From NCBI GenBank assembly GCA_031963365.1, contig JASSUF010000052.1, positions 1-15,874 on the forward strand: DNA of 15,874 bases. Reading direction: 5' to 3'. Positions 1 through 8,112 of the stretch are shown here, in pieces. Source of the stretch: JASSUD01 sp031963365 (lineage in GTDB: Bacteria > Pseudomonadota > Gammaproteobacteria > Burkholderiales > Burkholderiaceae). The translations under genes were made by a program, and so were the position numbers. Position 1 is the stretch's first letter; every line of letters begins with the position of its first letter. The notes beneath the pieces were generated by a model that was not told where the DNA came from, did not search any database, and saw only the letters and a list, made by a program, of their open reading frames with translations.

Positions 1-3000
1 ATGCCGGGTGGTGTGGCAGGGGTGCAGCCTCAGAAGGCTGCCCCCTATGCCGATTCTTACTTTATAGTTTTTCCTCTCTTTGTGTACCTCCAACAGCCGC
101 ATAGTATAGTTCCAACTGCCAGCGGCGATTTGGGCTCCATCGGGCGAAAACGTTACACTCTGAACATTGTTCGATGCACTTCCTTTGAATGTGTAAAGCG
201 GCTTGCCGCTTTCCACATCCCACAGCTGCACAGCTCCCTTATTCGTACCAGTGGCGATTCGCGTGCCATCGGGCGAATACGACAAGCTATTAATGCTTCC
301 TTGATTTCGACCTAAGGCGCGGGGTTCAGTATAAGGTTGCATATCCCATACATACAAAATCCCGTTATCACAGCCGAAGGCAAGTTGTTTGCTATTGGGC
401 GAAAAGGTTACGCTTCTCATAGGAGAGAAAAGTGCAAACATTTTAATTTGGACGAACTGGTTTATTCCTGGCTGCCTCCACCATACATGCCCGTCCCCAT
501 CTGCCCCACCATCACCGGAGACGATGTAATTGCCATCAGGCGAGCACGCCACATCAGCAGCGCGGCCTCTATATTGTCTTAAGATCTGGAGTATCTCTCC
601 GGTTTGCACGTCCAACAGGCGCACACTTCCTTTCACATTACCATTTGCAGTGACAATCTGCGTGCCGTTGGGTAAAAACGCTAATTTCGTAAAACGATAT
701 GAGTGGTTTTTCCAGATGTGGAGCAGCTTACCGCTTTGTACATCCCATAGCCGCAAGGTGTGGTCATCACAACAGGAGGCGATATGCCTGCCATCAGGCG
801 AATACGCTACACTTTGAACAGAATGTTGATGCCCTGTCAAAGTATGGACTTTTTCCCAGCTTGACGTGTTATACACATGGATCGGGTGCTCATCCTGGTG
901 CTGCATACCCAGGCCCACTGCGCAGGTTGTTCCATCCGGGGAGAAGGCGCAGCAGAACACTATGCCATCTTCTTGCAGATAGGGCCATTCGCCAAATTGC
1001 ACCCCAGCCATCTGTGCTCTGCTTAAATCTGCTTCGCGTAAGTCGGTTGCGCGAAGCTTAACTCCTGTCAGATCTGCTCCTTGCAACTGCGTTGAATCAA
1101 ATACTCCATAACTTAAATCTGCCCCTGGTACGCGGATTCCTTGGAAATCTTTCTTACTCATAGGGATACCTGCTTTTACTAAAAGCTCTAGCGCATTCGC
1201 TGCAATCTTTTGCACTTCTTTCGTTTTAGAGCGCTCAACCCAATCAAAGAGCTTTTTCTGTAAGTCAGGATTATTTTTAATACATTCTTGTAAAAAATTG
1301 AAGAGCTCGATCCTATCAAGAAGCCGCAGTAGTTTAAAAAGCGCTGGTTTTTCTATGACTTGTTCGAATTGACCGGAATCCCATAGTCGCTTGAACTGAT
1401 CCAGTATAAATTTCTGCAAATCGTTATCTGAATTAGCTAAATCGTACTGATATTGTGATGGCACCTTTCGCAGTAGCAGGTGTAATCTGAGAGCAGGTGA
1501 ATCGATCAGTTCTCTACGAGGGGTCGGTTCAGTAATAAGCCGGGTGGGAATAATAAAATTGCTAAGCAGATTTAATAGATCACGCCCACCTAAATATTTT
1601 TGTATTTCTAAATAGAACTCGGCTGGCAAGTTTTGAGAAAATCGAGTCCGTTGTGGAGATGGTGAAGAAGTTGATTTTTCTAGCTCAACCGCATTGTCCG
1701 AACTAGCAACAGAATCTGATTTCGCACCCGCTTCCAACGTCCAATCAAAATCTGCTCCAGCTGCTGCCAGGATACGAATATGAGTGGGGTTGCTGTTGAT
1801 GACACTACTATAGTAGAGAGGAGTCACTTCTCTTTTGTGAACTCTAGAATCTATAAGATCTTCAATTCTATTAACAAATATCCCGCACTGCACCATTGGT
1901 GCAAGTTTATGGATAACACTATAGTTTTTCTCACTTAAGCCTAGTTGCTTCACTTCTTTTAATTTTTCCTCCAGCATCGACTCTGAGTCATCAGTATTTA
2001 CTTGTGCTAATTTTGGATGCAATGAAGACAAAAATCTTAATATTTTAGATAGTTGTTTCTCTGTTAAATCATCTTGTTCAAATTCAGCGAGAGCGCCTAG
2101 TATTCCGCTCTTGAGTAAATCAGGTCGTACGTTCAAAAAGGCCGACAGATTAAACTGCATACCTCTTGAATCGAGTTTAATTATCTCCGAAATGGCCTGT
2201 GCAGAGGTTAGATACTCAATATAATCTGACTGAGCATTATCAATCCTCTGTTGATCGATTTCTATTAATAAACCTGTACTCTGCACAGCAACCAGTCTTT
2301 CCTTGGCGTTCTTCTCACCAATTAATTGCCAAGATGCCAAATTCTTAAGTAATTCAATCCGAGCTGATGTTTTTGGCTCAATTGCGTTGCTCGGGTTAGT
2401 AGCAGAATCTGGTTCAACCGTATCGCTTGAACTAGTAAAAAAATCTGATTTCGCACCCGTTTCCAATGGCCCATCCAAGTCTACTTCAGCTGCCATCAGG
2501 ATACGAACATGAGTAGGGTTGCTGTTTATGACACTACTGAGGGGCGTTACTAGTCTTTCTTGAGCGTGAGGATCTGTAGAATCTTCCATTCTATTCACAA
2601 ATATTCCGCACTGCACCATTGGTGCAAGGTCGCGAATAACACTACAGTTTTTCTCACTCAAGCCTAGTTGCTTCAATGCTTCTAATTTTTCCTCCAGCAT
2701 CGATTCTGAGTAATCAGTATTTTCTTGCCCTAATTTCGGGCGCAATGCAGACAAGAAATCGCATACTTTAGATAGATGTTCCTCTGTTAAATCATCTTGC
2801 TTAAATTCCGCGAGCGCGCCTAGTATCCCGCTCTTTAGTAAATCGGGCCGTACGTTCAAAAAGGCCGACAGATTAAACTGTATACCTTTTGAATCGAGTT
2901 TAATTATGTCTGAAATGGTCTGTGCAGAGGTTAGATACTCAATATGATCTGACTGAGAGTTATCAATATTCTGGTGATCAATTTCTACTAATAAACCTGC

Positions 3001-3501
3001 ATCCTGCACAGCAATCAGTCTTTCATTGGCGTTCTTTTCATTAGTGAATTGCCAATATACCAAATTCTCAAGTAATTCAATCCGAGCTGATGCTTTTGAC
3101 TTAATTGCATTGCTCGGATTAGCAGCAGAATCTGGCTCAACCGTATTGTTCGAACTAGCAGAAAAATCTGATCCTTCCGGCTCAATCACATCGCTCAAAA
3201 TAGCAGCGGAGGCTGATCCTTCTGGCTCAACCGCATTACTCCGATAAGCAACAGAATGTAGCAAGCGCACGAGTGGATTAGATAAAATGATCGATAGACC
3301 GAAATCTACGATCATTTTAAAAGCGGATTGTATTAATTCTGTTAGCGCTTGCAAGAGCGTCTTCTCAAGCGGCAAATTGGATGTACCACTCAATGAACTG
3401 GGTACAGGCTCAGAGAGACGTCCCAGATGGAAATCACGGCCTTCACACGTAGACTGAAGCACTTTCGACATAACCGCTATTGAAGATAATCCGGCGTGCA
3501 T
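1..3501 (-). CDS. F-box-like / pentapeptide / WD40 repeat protein (3' end beyond window)
   Basis: One uninterrupted minus-strand frame of 1167 codons runs off the window edge without a stop. The ATG at 3501 follows GAGGGAAGT, a good Shine-Dalgarno; ATG 3471 is a weaker alternative. Layout by residue: 45-85 a helical, partly hydrophobic stretch; 85-135 low-complexity linkers rich in VEP(E/D)xS; 120-360 and 361-603 two tandem copies of an unrecognised alpha-helical module; 620-656 an F-box-like motif (LPAEF, EI, YL, RDLLNL); 657-785 helices; 786-837 A(D/N)L-type pentapeptide repeats; about 846-1140 six or seven WD40 blades with SPDG turns and LWD-type ends (LRLWD 916-920, VQLWD 1091-1095). Pentapeptide and WD40 domains are protein-interaction scaffolds; no catalytic domain is visible. 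F-box plus WD40 is the plan of eukaryotic SCF adaptors, so a host-directed effector is inferred. No Sec signal peptide is visible. The last ~25 residues depart from the WD40 pattern. Confidence 0.9.
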   Translation of the reverse strand, partial: MHAGLSSIAVMSKVLQSTCEGRDFHLGRLSEPVPSSLSGTSNLPLEKTLLQALTELIQSAFKMIVDFGLSIILSNPLVRLLHSVAYRSNAVEPEGSASAAILSDVIEPEGSDFSASSNNTVEPDSAANPSNAIKSKASARIELLENLVYWQFTNEKNANERLIAVQDAGLLVEIDHQNIDNSQSDHIEYLTSAQTISDIIKLDSKGIQFNLSAFLNVRPDLLKSGILGALAEFKQDDLTEEHLSKVCDFLSALRPKLGQENTDYSESMLEEKLEALKQLGLSEKNCSVIRDLAPMVQCGIFVNRMEDSTDPHAQERLVTPLSSVINSNPTHVRILMAAEVDLDGPLETGAKSDFFTSSSDTVEPDSATNPSNAIEPKTSARIELLKNLASWQLIGEKNAKERLVAVQSTGLLIEIDQQRIDNAQSDYIEYLTSAQAISEIIKLDSRGMQFNLSAFLNVRPDLLKSGILGALAEFEQDDLTEKQLSKILRFLSSLHPKLAQVNTDDSESMLEEKLKEVKQLGLSEKNYSVIHKLAPMVQCGIFVNRIEDLIDSRVHKREVTPLYYSSVINSNPTHIRILAAAGADFDWTLEAGAKSDSVASSDNAVELEKSTSSPSPQRTRFSQNLPAEFYLEIQKYLGGRDLLNLLSNFIIPTRLITEPTPRRELIDSPALRLHLLLRKVPSQYQYDLANSDNDLQKFILDQFKRLWDSGQFEQVIEKPALFKLLRLLDRIELFNFLQECIKNNPDLQKKLFDWVERSKTKEVQKIAANALELLVKAGIPMSKKDFQGIRVPGADLSYGVFDSTQLQGADLTGVKLRATDLREADLSRAQMAGVQFGEWPYLQEDGIVFCCAFSPDGTTCAVGLGMQHQDEHPIHVYNTSSWEKVHTLTGHQHSVQSVAYSPDGRHIASCCDDHTLRLWDVQSGKLLHIWKNHSYRFTKLAFLPNGTQIVTANGNVKGSVRLLDVQTGEILQILRQYRGRAADVACSPDGNYIVSGDGGADGDGHVWWRQPGINQFVQIKMFALFSPMRSVTFSPNSKQLAFGCDNGILYVWDMQPYTEPRALGRNQGSINSLSYSPDGTRIATGTNKGAVQLWDVESGKPLYTFKGSASNNVQSVTFSPDGAQIAAGSWNYTMRLLEVHKERKNYKVRIGIGGSLLRLHPCHTTRH
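19..45. repeat. Strong hairpin near the visible end of the WD40 gene
   Basis: GCAGCCT (24-30) and AGGCTGC (35-41) pair around a 4-base loop. GGGG (19-22) and CCCC (42-45) extend the stem past one bulged base. It lies inside the open frame, where the protein has left the WD40 pattern. It may be a palindromic repeat fused to the gene's 3' end; there is no T tract, so it is not a typical terminator. Confidence 0.4.
1693..2421 (-). repeat. Tandem module copy B (residues 361-603)
   Basis: Second copy of the unit; the offset to copy A is 723 bp at residue 381 and 729 bp near residue 592, because copy B gained two codons before SSVINSNPTH. It ends in the same GAKSD linker, after which a Ser/Pro-rich spacer leads into the F-box-like motif. 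The central 24 residues are identical to copy A although the codons differ at silent positions. Confidence 0.9.
2422..3144 (-). repeat. Tandem module copy A (residues 120-360)
   Basis: First of two head-to-tail copies of a 723 bp (241 codon) unit inside the large WD40 gene. It begins with a VEPDSA linker and ends after GAKSD. The core reads as helices, including the peptide NLSAFLNVRPDLLKSG. Positions 2813-2973 match 2090-2250 at roughly nine bases in ten by eye. I do not recognise the module as a known domain. Confidence 0.9.
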
Positions 3502-3788
3502 ACTTCCCTCGTTATAAATAGTACTTTCTATACAATGCGCTTCTACTTACGCATTCATACATTAAATGGTTAAAGCCTATTTCTAGCTCCTCAAATGGAT
3601 AGAGGCGAAATGGGAACAGGCGAATGTGCGCTTGAATAAAAATAGAAGTAATGCCCCCGACCTTAGAGCCATGCATGTGTACAAGTTTGTAAAGCATACA
3701 CAAATATCTGGCGGTTGAGAATATTCTTATTTTTCTGATTAAGAATCTTACCACATCATTTTTTCTTACCGCGCTTTTTTCTCTTGTA
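3502..3788. other. AT-rich gap upstream of the WD40 gene; no gene called
   Basis: This stretch precedes the large WD40 gene and must hold its promoter, because a terminator separates it from gltA. I could not fix a convincing -35/-10 pair. A minus-strand frame of 80 codons (3754-3512) exists but starts with GTG, lacks a ribosome binding site and has no recognisable motif. Confidence 0.5.
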
Positions 3789-3879
3789 AACTGATGTTAC
3801 GCAGGTATTCAAGAATACTATGGTGTGCATGTTGGGGTTCCTTCGTCACCACCAACCTACAACGTGCGTAACATCAGTT
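3789..3879. repeat. Solo REP-like hairpin framed by 15 bp inverted repeats
   Basis: A 91 bp unit bounded by perfect 15 bp inverted repeats (AACTGATGTTACGCA at 3789-3803, its complement at 3865-3879). Inside are a small palindrome (GTATTC-AA-GAATAC, 3805-3818) and one minus-strand copy of the GTAG-headed hairpin (3831-3860) found elsewhere in the window. Its left end resembles 15688-15702. A target-site duplication is not clear. It could be a small non-autonomous mobile element. Confidence 0.75.
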
Positions 3880-3889
3880 ATAAAGATGC

Positions 3890-3930
3890 AAATAAAAAAC
3901 CGCAGACCAAATTGGCATGCGGTTTTTTTT
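3890..3930 (-). terminator. Rho-independent terminator of gltA
   Basis: Complementary arms 3894-3904 (AAAAAACCGCA) and 3918-3928 (TGCGGTTTTTT) form an 11 bp stem with a 13-base loop. It starts 30 bases past the gltA stop codon and ends in a T run in the minus direction. The plus-strand T run makes it potentially bidirectional. Confidence 0.85.
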
Positions 3931-3959
3931 ACTTCAAGGATGCAAATGTAGGTGATCGT

Positions 3960-5267
3960 TTAACGGGTTTCGATCGGTGCTACATCCCGTAGAGTTTGGC
4001 CTGTGTATAGCTGGCGGGGGCGGCCGATTTTTTGTTCGGGGTCTGCGATCATTTCACTCCATTGTGCAATCCATCCTACTGTGCGCGCCATGGCGAAGAT
4101 GCAGGTGAACATCGAGGAGGGGATGCCCAGGGCGCGTAGTACGATGCCTGAATAGAAATCTACATTGGGATAGAGTTTGCGTGATACGAAGTATTCGTCT
4201 TCCAGTGCAATTTTTTCTAGTGTCATTGCTAGTTTGAAGAGCGGGTCGTCATGTAGGCCCAGTTCTTCGAGTACTTCGTGACAGGTTTCGCGCATGAGTT
4301 TTGCGCGTGGGTCGTAGTTTTTGTAGACCCGATGCCCAAAGCCCATGAGTTTGATGGAGGAATTTTTGTCTTTTACTTGCTTGATGAATTCGGGGATGTG
4401 GTCTGCGGAGCCGATTTCTTCGAGCATATTGAGTGCTGCTTCATTGGCGCCACCGTGTGCTGGGCCCCACAAGCAGGCAATACCTGCTGCAATACAAGCA
4501 AAAGGATTGGCTCCTGAAGAGCCTGCTAAACGTACGGTCGAGGTAGAGGCATTTTGTTCATGATCTGCATGCAAAATCAAAATGCGGTCTAGTGCACGGG
4601 CGAGCACTTTGTTGACTTTATAGTCTTCACAAGGCGTGGAGAACATCATGCGCATAAAGTTTTCACTGTAGTTCAGTGCGTTATGCGGATAGATAAATGG
4701 GGTGCCTGTGTTGTATTTAAAAGCCATTGCAACCAGCGTGGGTAGCTTTGCAATCATACGGATTGCGGATACTTCGCGATGGCGTGGATTGGTGATATCC
4801 AGGGAGTCGTGATAGAAGGCGGAAAGCGCGCCTACACAGCCTGTTAATACGGCCATTGGGTGGGAATCGCGACGAAATCCACGGAAAAAGAAGTGCATTT
4901 GCTCATGAACCATTGTGTGTATTTTCACGGTGTCTGAGAAGGTATTTTTTTGTGTAAGGGTGGGTAACTCCCCTTTTAGTAGTAGATGGCAGACTTCTAA
5001 AAAATCACAGTGTCTAGCTAGCTGCTCAATAGGATAGCCGCGATGTAGTAATTGGCCTTTATCGCCATCAATGTAGGTAATAGCTGAGCTGCAGGCTGCA
5101 GTCGACATAAAACCTGGGTCGTAGGTAAATTTTCCAGTTTGCTCATAGAGCTTGCGAATATCAATTGCATCAGGACCTATTGACCCAGTAAGAACTGGCA
5201 AATTTTTTGCGCCAGAAGCCTCATCGCTAAAAGAAATGGTGGCGGTGCTGCGAGAAGTAGGGGTCAT
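3960..5267 (-). CDS. gltA: Citrate synthase (type II)
   Basis: Condenses acetyl-CoA with oxaloacetate to citrate, the entry step of the TCA cycle, in the cytoplasm. The 435-residue product has the normal length for the hexameric type II enzyme of Gram-negative bacteria. The catalytic triad is visible: His271 (WGPAHGGANEAA), His312 (MGFGHRVYKNYDPRA) and Asp370 (NVDFYSG). The signature HADHEQNAS (233-241) and the C-terminal GRPRQLYTG are intact. AGGA lies about eight bases before the ATG. The gene starts 49 bp after the topB stop codon, so the two may share a transcript, and it has its own strong terminator. No sign of decay. Confidence 0.98.
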   Translation of the reverse strand: MTPTSRSTATISFSDEASGAKNLPVLTGSIGPDAIDIRKLYEQTGKFTYDPGFMSTAACSSAITYIDGDKGQLLHRGYPIEQLARHCDFLEVCHLLLKGELPTLTQKNTFSDTVKIHTMVHEQMHFFFRGFRRDSHPMAVLTGCVGALSAFYHDSLDITNPRHREVSAIRMIAKLPTLVAMAFKYNTGTPFIYPHNALNYSENFMRMMFSTPCEDYKVNKVLARALDRILILHADHEQNASTSTVRLAGSSGANPFACIAAGIACLWGPAHGGANEAALNMLEEIGSADHIPEFIKQVKDKNSSIKLMGFGHRVYKNYDPRAKLMRETCHEVLEELGLHDDPLFKLAMTLEKIALEDEYFVSRKLYPNVDFYSGIVLRALGIPSSMFTCIFAMARTVGWIAQWSEMIADPEQKIGRPRQLYTGQTLRDVAPIETR

Positions 5268-5316
5268 AGTATTTCCTGTAATGAAGGCGATTGCATATCG
5301 TGTGTGAATGTAGTTC

Positions 5317-7848
5317 TCACGCCACGGTTACAGCAGATTTTCTGGTTCGTGTAGTTTTAGCCGTGGTGGTTTTTTTGGGTGTTGCTTCTTTTTTCTCAAA
5401 TTCAAAGCCGATAGTGTGATCCGCTTCTTTTTTAACTAAAAATGCTTTGAAGTTACGGCCTGTACGGGCAGATTTAAAGCCTGTGAGTAAATCGGTGCGA
5501 CCAACGCTTAGAAGCTTATGCATTTGTTCATGATCAATAATTTGCTGTAAGACCACGGTGCCAGAGCGGAAGGTGCAGCTTTTAGATGGTCCTACGCTGT
5601 GCTCGCAGACATAGTGCATGCCGTGTTCAAAAACACGACTATTGCATTTTGGACAGGGGCCTATGGATTCCTGCTTGCTGAAATCCGGTGCGGGGCCTGA
5701 GTCTTCTTGAGTTTCTTGGCCGAAATCAAATTCGAGTTTGAAATTTTGTATCTCTTCATCAAAAGACAGCTTGAGCTGCGCAGCAAAAGGACGTCCCATT
5801 TTGCTGCGAAATCCCGATAGAGGCCCGAGTTGCTTGTTTTGCAGGAGCTCTTCTATCTCTGGAATTTCAAATTGCCGCCCCGCAGGGGATTTCGTTACAG
5901 AAAACGCACAATGCGTGCAGGAAAAGCGGCGATAGTTTTCTTTGACTTCGCTGCCGCAATGCGGGCAGGGCGTCTGCAGCGTGGTGTAGTCACCGGGTAT
6001 AGTATCGGAGTCATATTCTTTGGCTCTTTTTACGATGATTTGGGTCATGCGTGCGATGTCTTGCATAAATTCATCTCGAGCAAGTTGGCCTTGTTCGATT
6101 TGGGCTAATTTAAATTCCCAATCTCCTGTGAGCTCGGGAGCAGTGAGCTCCTTCACACGCAAGCCGCGCAAAAGGGTCATAAGCTGGAATGCTTTGGCCA
6201 TGGGTTGGAGCTCTCGTCCTTCCCGTACTATGTATTTTTCAGTCAATAGGCCTTCAATGATGGCTGCGCGGGTAGCAGGGGTTCCTAAGCCTTTTGTAGC
6301 CATGGCTGCGCGTAATTCGTCATCTTCAATACGCTTACCTGCACCTTCCATGGCTGCCAGTAAACTTGCTTCGTTGTAGCGTGCAGGTGGTTTGGTGGTG
6401 AGGCCATTGGATTGTACGTCTTCAGTTTGAATACGCTCACCAGGGATCAGCGCCACGAGTTGATCTTGGTCGCCTTCTTGGCTTTCGCGTCCATATACTT
6501 GTAGCCAACCCGGAGAGGTTAAAACTTTGCCTTCTGTTTTAAAAGAATGCCCAAGTACCTGGGTGATGCGTGTGGTGATTTGATAGTGGGCGGCAGGGAA
6601 GAAAACGGCTAAAAAGCGGCGCACCACTAGTTCATAGAGCTTTTGTTCTGGTTCAGAAAGTGCACCAGGCATTTGCAGGGTAGGGATGATAGCGAAGTGA
6701 TCGCTGACCTTACTATTGTCAAAAATACGGCGGTTAGGCTTGGCCCATCCCTCTTTGAGGATCGTTTTTGCAAGGGGTTCCCACTTTGTTTCTTGCTGTA
6801 GGGCCTCGAGCGTGTTTTTTGCCGTATCGACATAATCTTGAGGCAGTGCATGGGAATCGGTACGGGGGTAAGTGAGGACCTTATGCTTCTCATATAAGGC
6901 TTGTGCGATACCCAGGGTATTTTTGGCTGAAAAGCCGAATCGGCTATTTGCCTCACGTTGCAGGCTGGTTAGATCAAACAGTAAAGGCGAAAGCTGTGTT
7001 GAGAGCTTTGATTCTTCTGTGGCGGTACCGATCTGTTCGCGGCACGCTACGACTATCGATTCTGCAGCAGCCTGGCTCCAGAGTCGGGAATCGCGCTGCT
7101 CAGGGTCCGTTTCTTGTTTTTTAAACTTAGGATCGAACCAGCGTCCCTCATACATCCCAGCTGCACACATAAACTGTGCATGGACTTCCCAATAATCGCG
7201 GGGAATAAATTTGCGGATTTTCTCTTCGCGCTCAACGACGATAGACAGAGTAGGGGTTTGTACACGCCCGACGGTTGTTAGAAAAAAGCCTCCATCCTTA
7301 CTATTAAATGCGGTCATGGCGCGTGTGCCATTGATGCCTACCAACCAATCGGCCTCAGAGCGGCAGCGCGCAGCATGTGCGAGGGGTTGCACCTCTGCAT
7401 CGCTGCGCAGGCGCGTGAAGCTCTCTCGGATAGCCTGCTTGGTCATGGATTGCAGCCAGAGCCGCTCGATCGGAAGTTTGGATTTGGCATGCTGAACAAT
7501 CATGCGAAAGATAAGTTCTCCCTCGCGCCCTGCATCGCAAGCATTGATCAAGCGGTCAATATCTTTGCGTTTGATGAGTTTGGTGAGCGCTTTAAGGCGT
7601 GCTTCGCTCTTTGCAATAGGTTCTAAATCAAAGTGTGGTGGAATGACGGGCAAATGCGCGAAGCTCCATTTCCCACGTTTGACATCGTATTCGTCGGGTG
7701 CTTTGATCTGGAGTAAGTGGCCAATAGCCGAAGAGATCACGTACTCTTCATTTTCAAAGTAGTCCTCTTTTTTGGTAAAGCCTCCGAGCGCCCGCGCAAT
7801 ATCGCTGGCAACAGAAGGCTTTTCCGCAATGATTAAGGCTTTAGGCAT
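5317..7848 (-). CDS. topB: DNA topoisomerase III (type IA)
   Basis: Type IA topoisomerase that passes single strands to decatenate DNA and relax negative supercoils. The start is set at ATG 7848 (MPKALIIAEKPS), because family proteins begin this way; a TTG at 7866 would add six residues. Neither has a clear ribosome binding site. The product is 843 residues. The Toprim domain has Glu9 (AEKPS) and DAGREGE at 105-111; the active-site tyrosine is Tyr327 in LTYPRTDS. After the toroidal core, two Cys clusters (CPHC...CTHC and CPKC...C) suggest zinc ribbons. The end is a Lys/Thr/Arg-rich tail, probably for DNA binding. A terminator separates it from the upstream dehydrogenase gene, so it should have its own promoter in 7849-8044. 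Confidence 0.95.
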   Translation of the reverse strand: MPKALIIAEKPSVASDIARALGGFTKKEDYFENEEYVISSAIGHLLQIKAPDEYDVKRGKWSFAHLPVIPPHFDLEPIAKSEARLKALTKLIKRKDIDRLINACDAGREGELIFRMIVQHAKSKLPIERLWLQSMTKQAIRESFTRLRSDAEVQPLAHAARCRSEADWLVGINGTRAMTAFNSKDGGFFLTTVGRVQTPTLSIVVEREEKIRKFIPRDYWEVHAQFMCAAGMYEGRWFDPKFKKQETDPEQRDSRLWSQAAAESIVVACREQIGTATEESKLSTQLSPLLFDLTSLQREANSRFGFSAKNTLGIAQALYEKHKVLTYPRTDSHALPQDYVDTAKNTLEALQQETKWEPLAKTILKEGWAKPNRRIFDNSKVSDHFAIIPTLQMPGALSEPEQKLYELVVRRFLAVFFPAAHYQITTRITQVLGHSFKTEGKVLTSPGWLQVYGRESQEGDQDQLVALIPGERIQTEDVQSNGLTTKPPARYNEASLLAAMEGAGKRIEDDELRAAMATKGLGTPATRAAIIEGLLTEKYIVREGRELQPMAKAFQLMTLLRGLRVKELTAPELTGDWEFKLAQIEQGQLARDEFMQDIARMTQIIVKRAKEYDSDTIPGDYTTLQTPCPHCGSEVKENYRRFSCTHCAFSVTKSPAGRQFEIPEIEELLQNKQLGPLSGFRSKMGRPFAAQLKLSFDEEIQNFKLEFDFGQETQEDSGPAPDFSKQESIGPCPKCNSRVFEHGMHYVCEHSVGPSKSCTFRSGTVVLQQIIDHEQMHKLLSVGRTDLLTGFKSARTGRNFKAFLVKKEADHTIGFEFEKKEATPKKTTTAKTTRTRKSAVTVA

Positions 7849-8044
7849 GGCAGGCAGAGGTAACAAAAAAGAGAATTAAAAAGGAAGTCAGAATATACAA
7901 TCAATGAGAAAGCCGGAGGATATAGGGAATGCGCAATGATTTCGAGCAGTTTGGCTTTGAAAATTGGCCTGACTTCCCTTAGATTCACCTTATTTTTCGC
8001 AAAATCAACGCTATTATTGGTGCTAGAGCACTTTAAAAAGTGCC

Positions 8045-8081
8045 AAAAAAGCGCCAAGGGTCGATTCTAGAGGCGCTTTTT
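8045..8081 (-). terminator. Rho-independent terminator of the dehydrogenase gene
   Basis: AAAAAGCGCC (8046-8055) pairs with GGCGCTTTTT (8072-8081) around a 16-base loop, with a T run on the minus strand. It begins 32 bases after the dehydrogenase stop codon. A second small hairpin (GCACTTT/AAAGTGC, 8028-8043) sits just beyond it. Confidence 0.85.
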
Positions 8082-8112
8082 ATATTACCAGTGCACGGGT
8101 CTTTTGAGTGCC

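Noticed and set aside
1..1061. Chain of plus-strand frames with repeated IGR motifs
   Set aside because: These are the complement of WD40 SPDG codons in the minus-strand gene, not real proteins.
2303..3247. Two similar plus-strand frames (2303-2512 and 3026-3247) that look like paralogous small proteins
   Set aside because: They are antisense shadows of the duplicated module on the minus strand; their similarity is explained by that duplication.
1..3501. A frameshift or pseudogene in the large WD40 gene
   Set aside because: Reading all 1167 codons on the minus strand shows no stop and domains continue in one frame, so the gene looks intact within the window.
3512..3754. 80-codon minus-strand frame just upstream of the WD40 gene
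   Set aside because: GTG start, no ribosome binding site, no recognisable motif and an AT-rich composition; spurious is more likely than a short leader gene.
7883..7977. 9 bp inverted repeat GGAAGTCAG/CTGACTTCC upstream of topB
   Set aside because: The arms are 77 bases apart and the match is short; chance is a sufficient explanation.
7833..8057. 74-codon minus-strand frame between the dehydrogenase and topB
   Set aside because: It overlaps the dehydrogenase terminator and the start of topB, has no motif or ribosome binding site.
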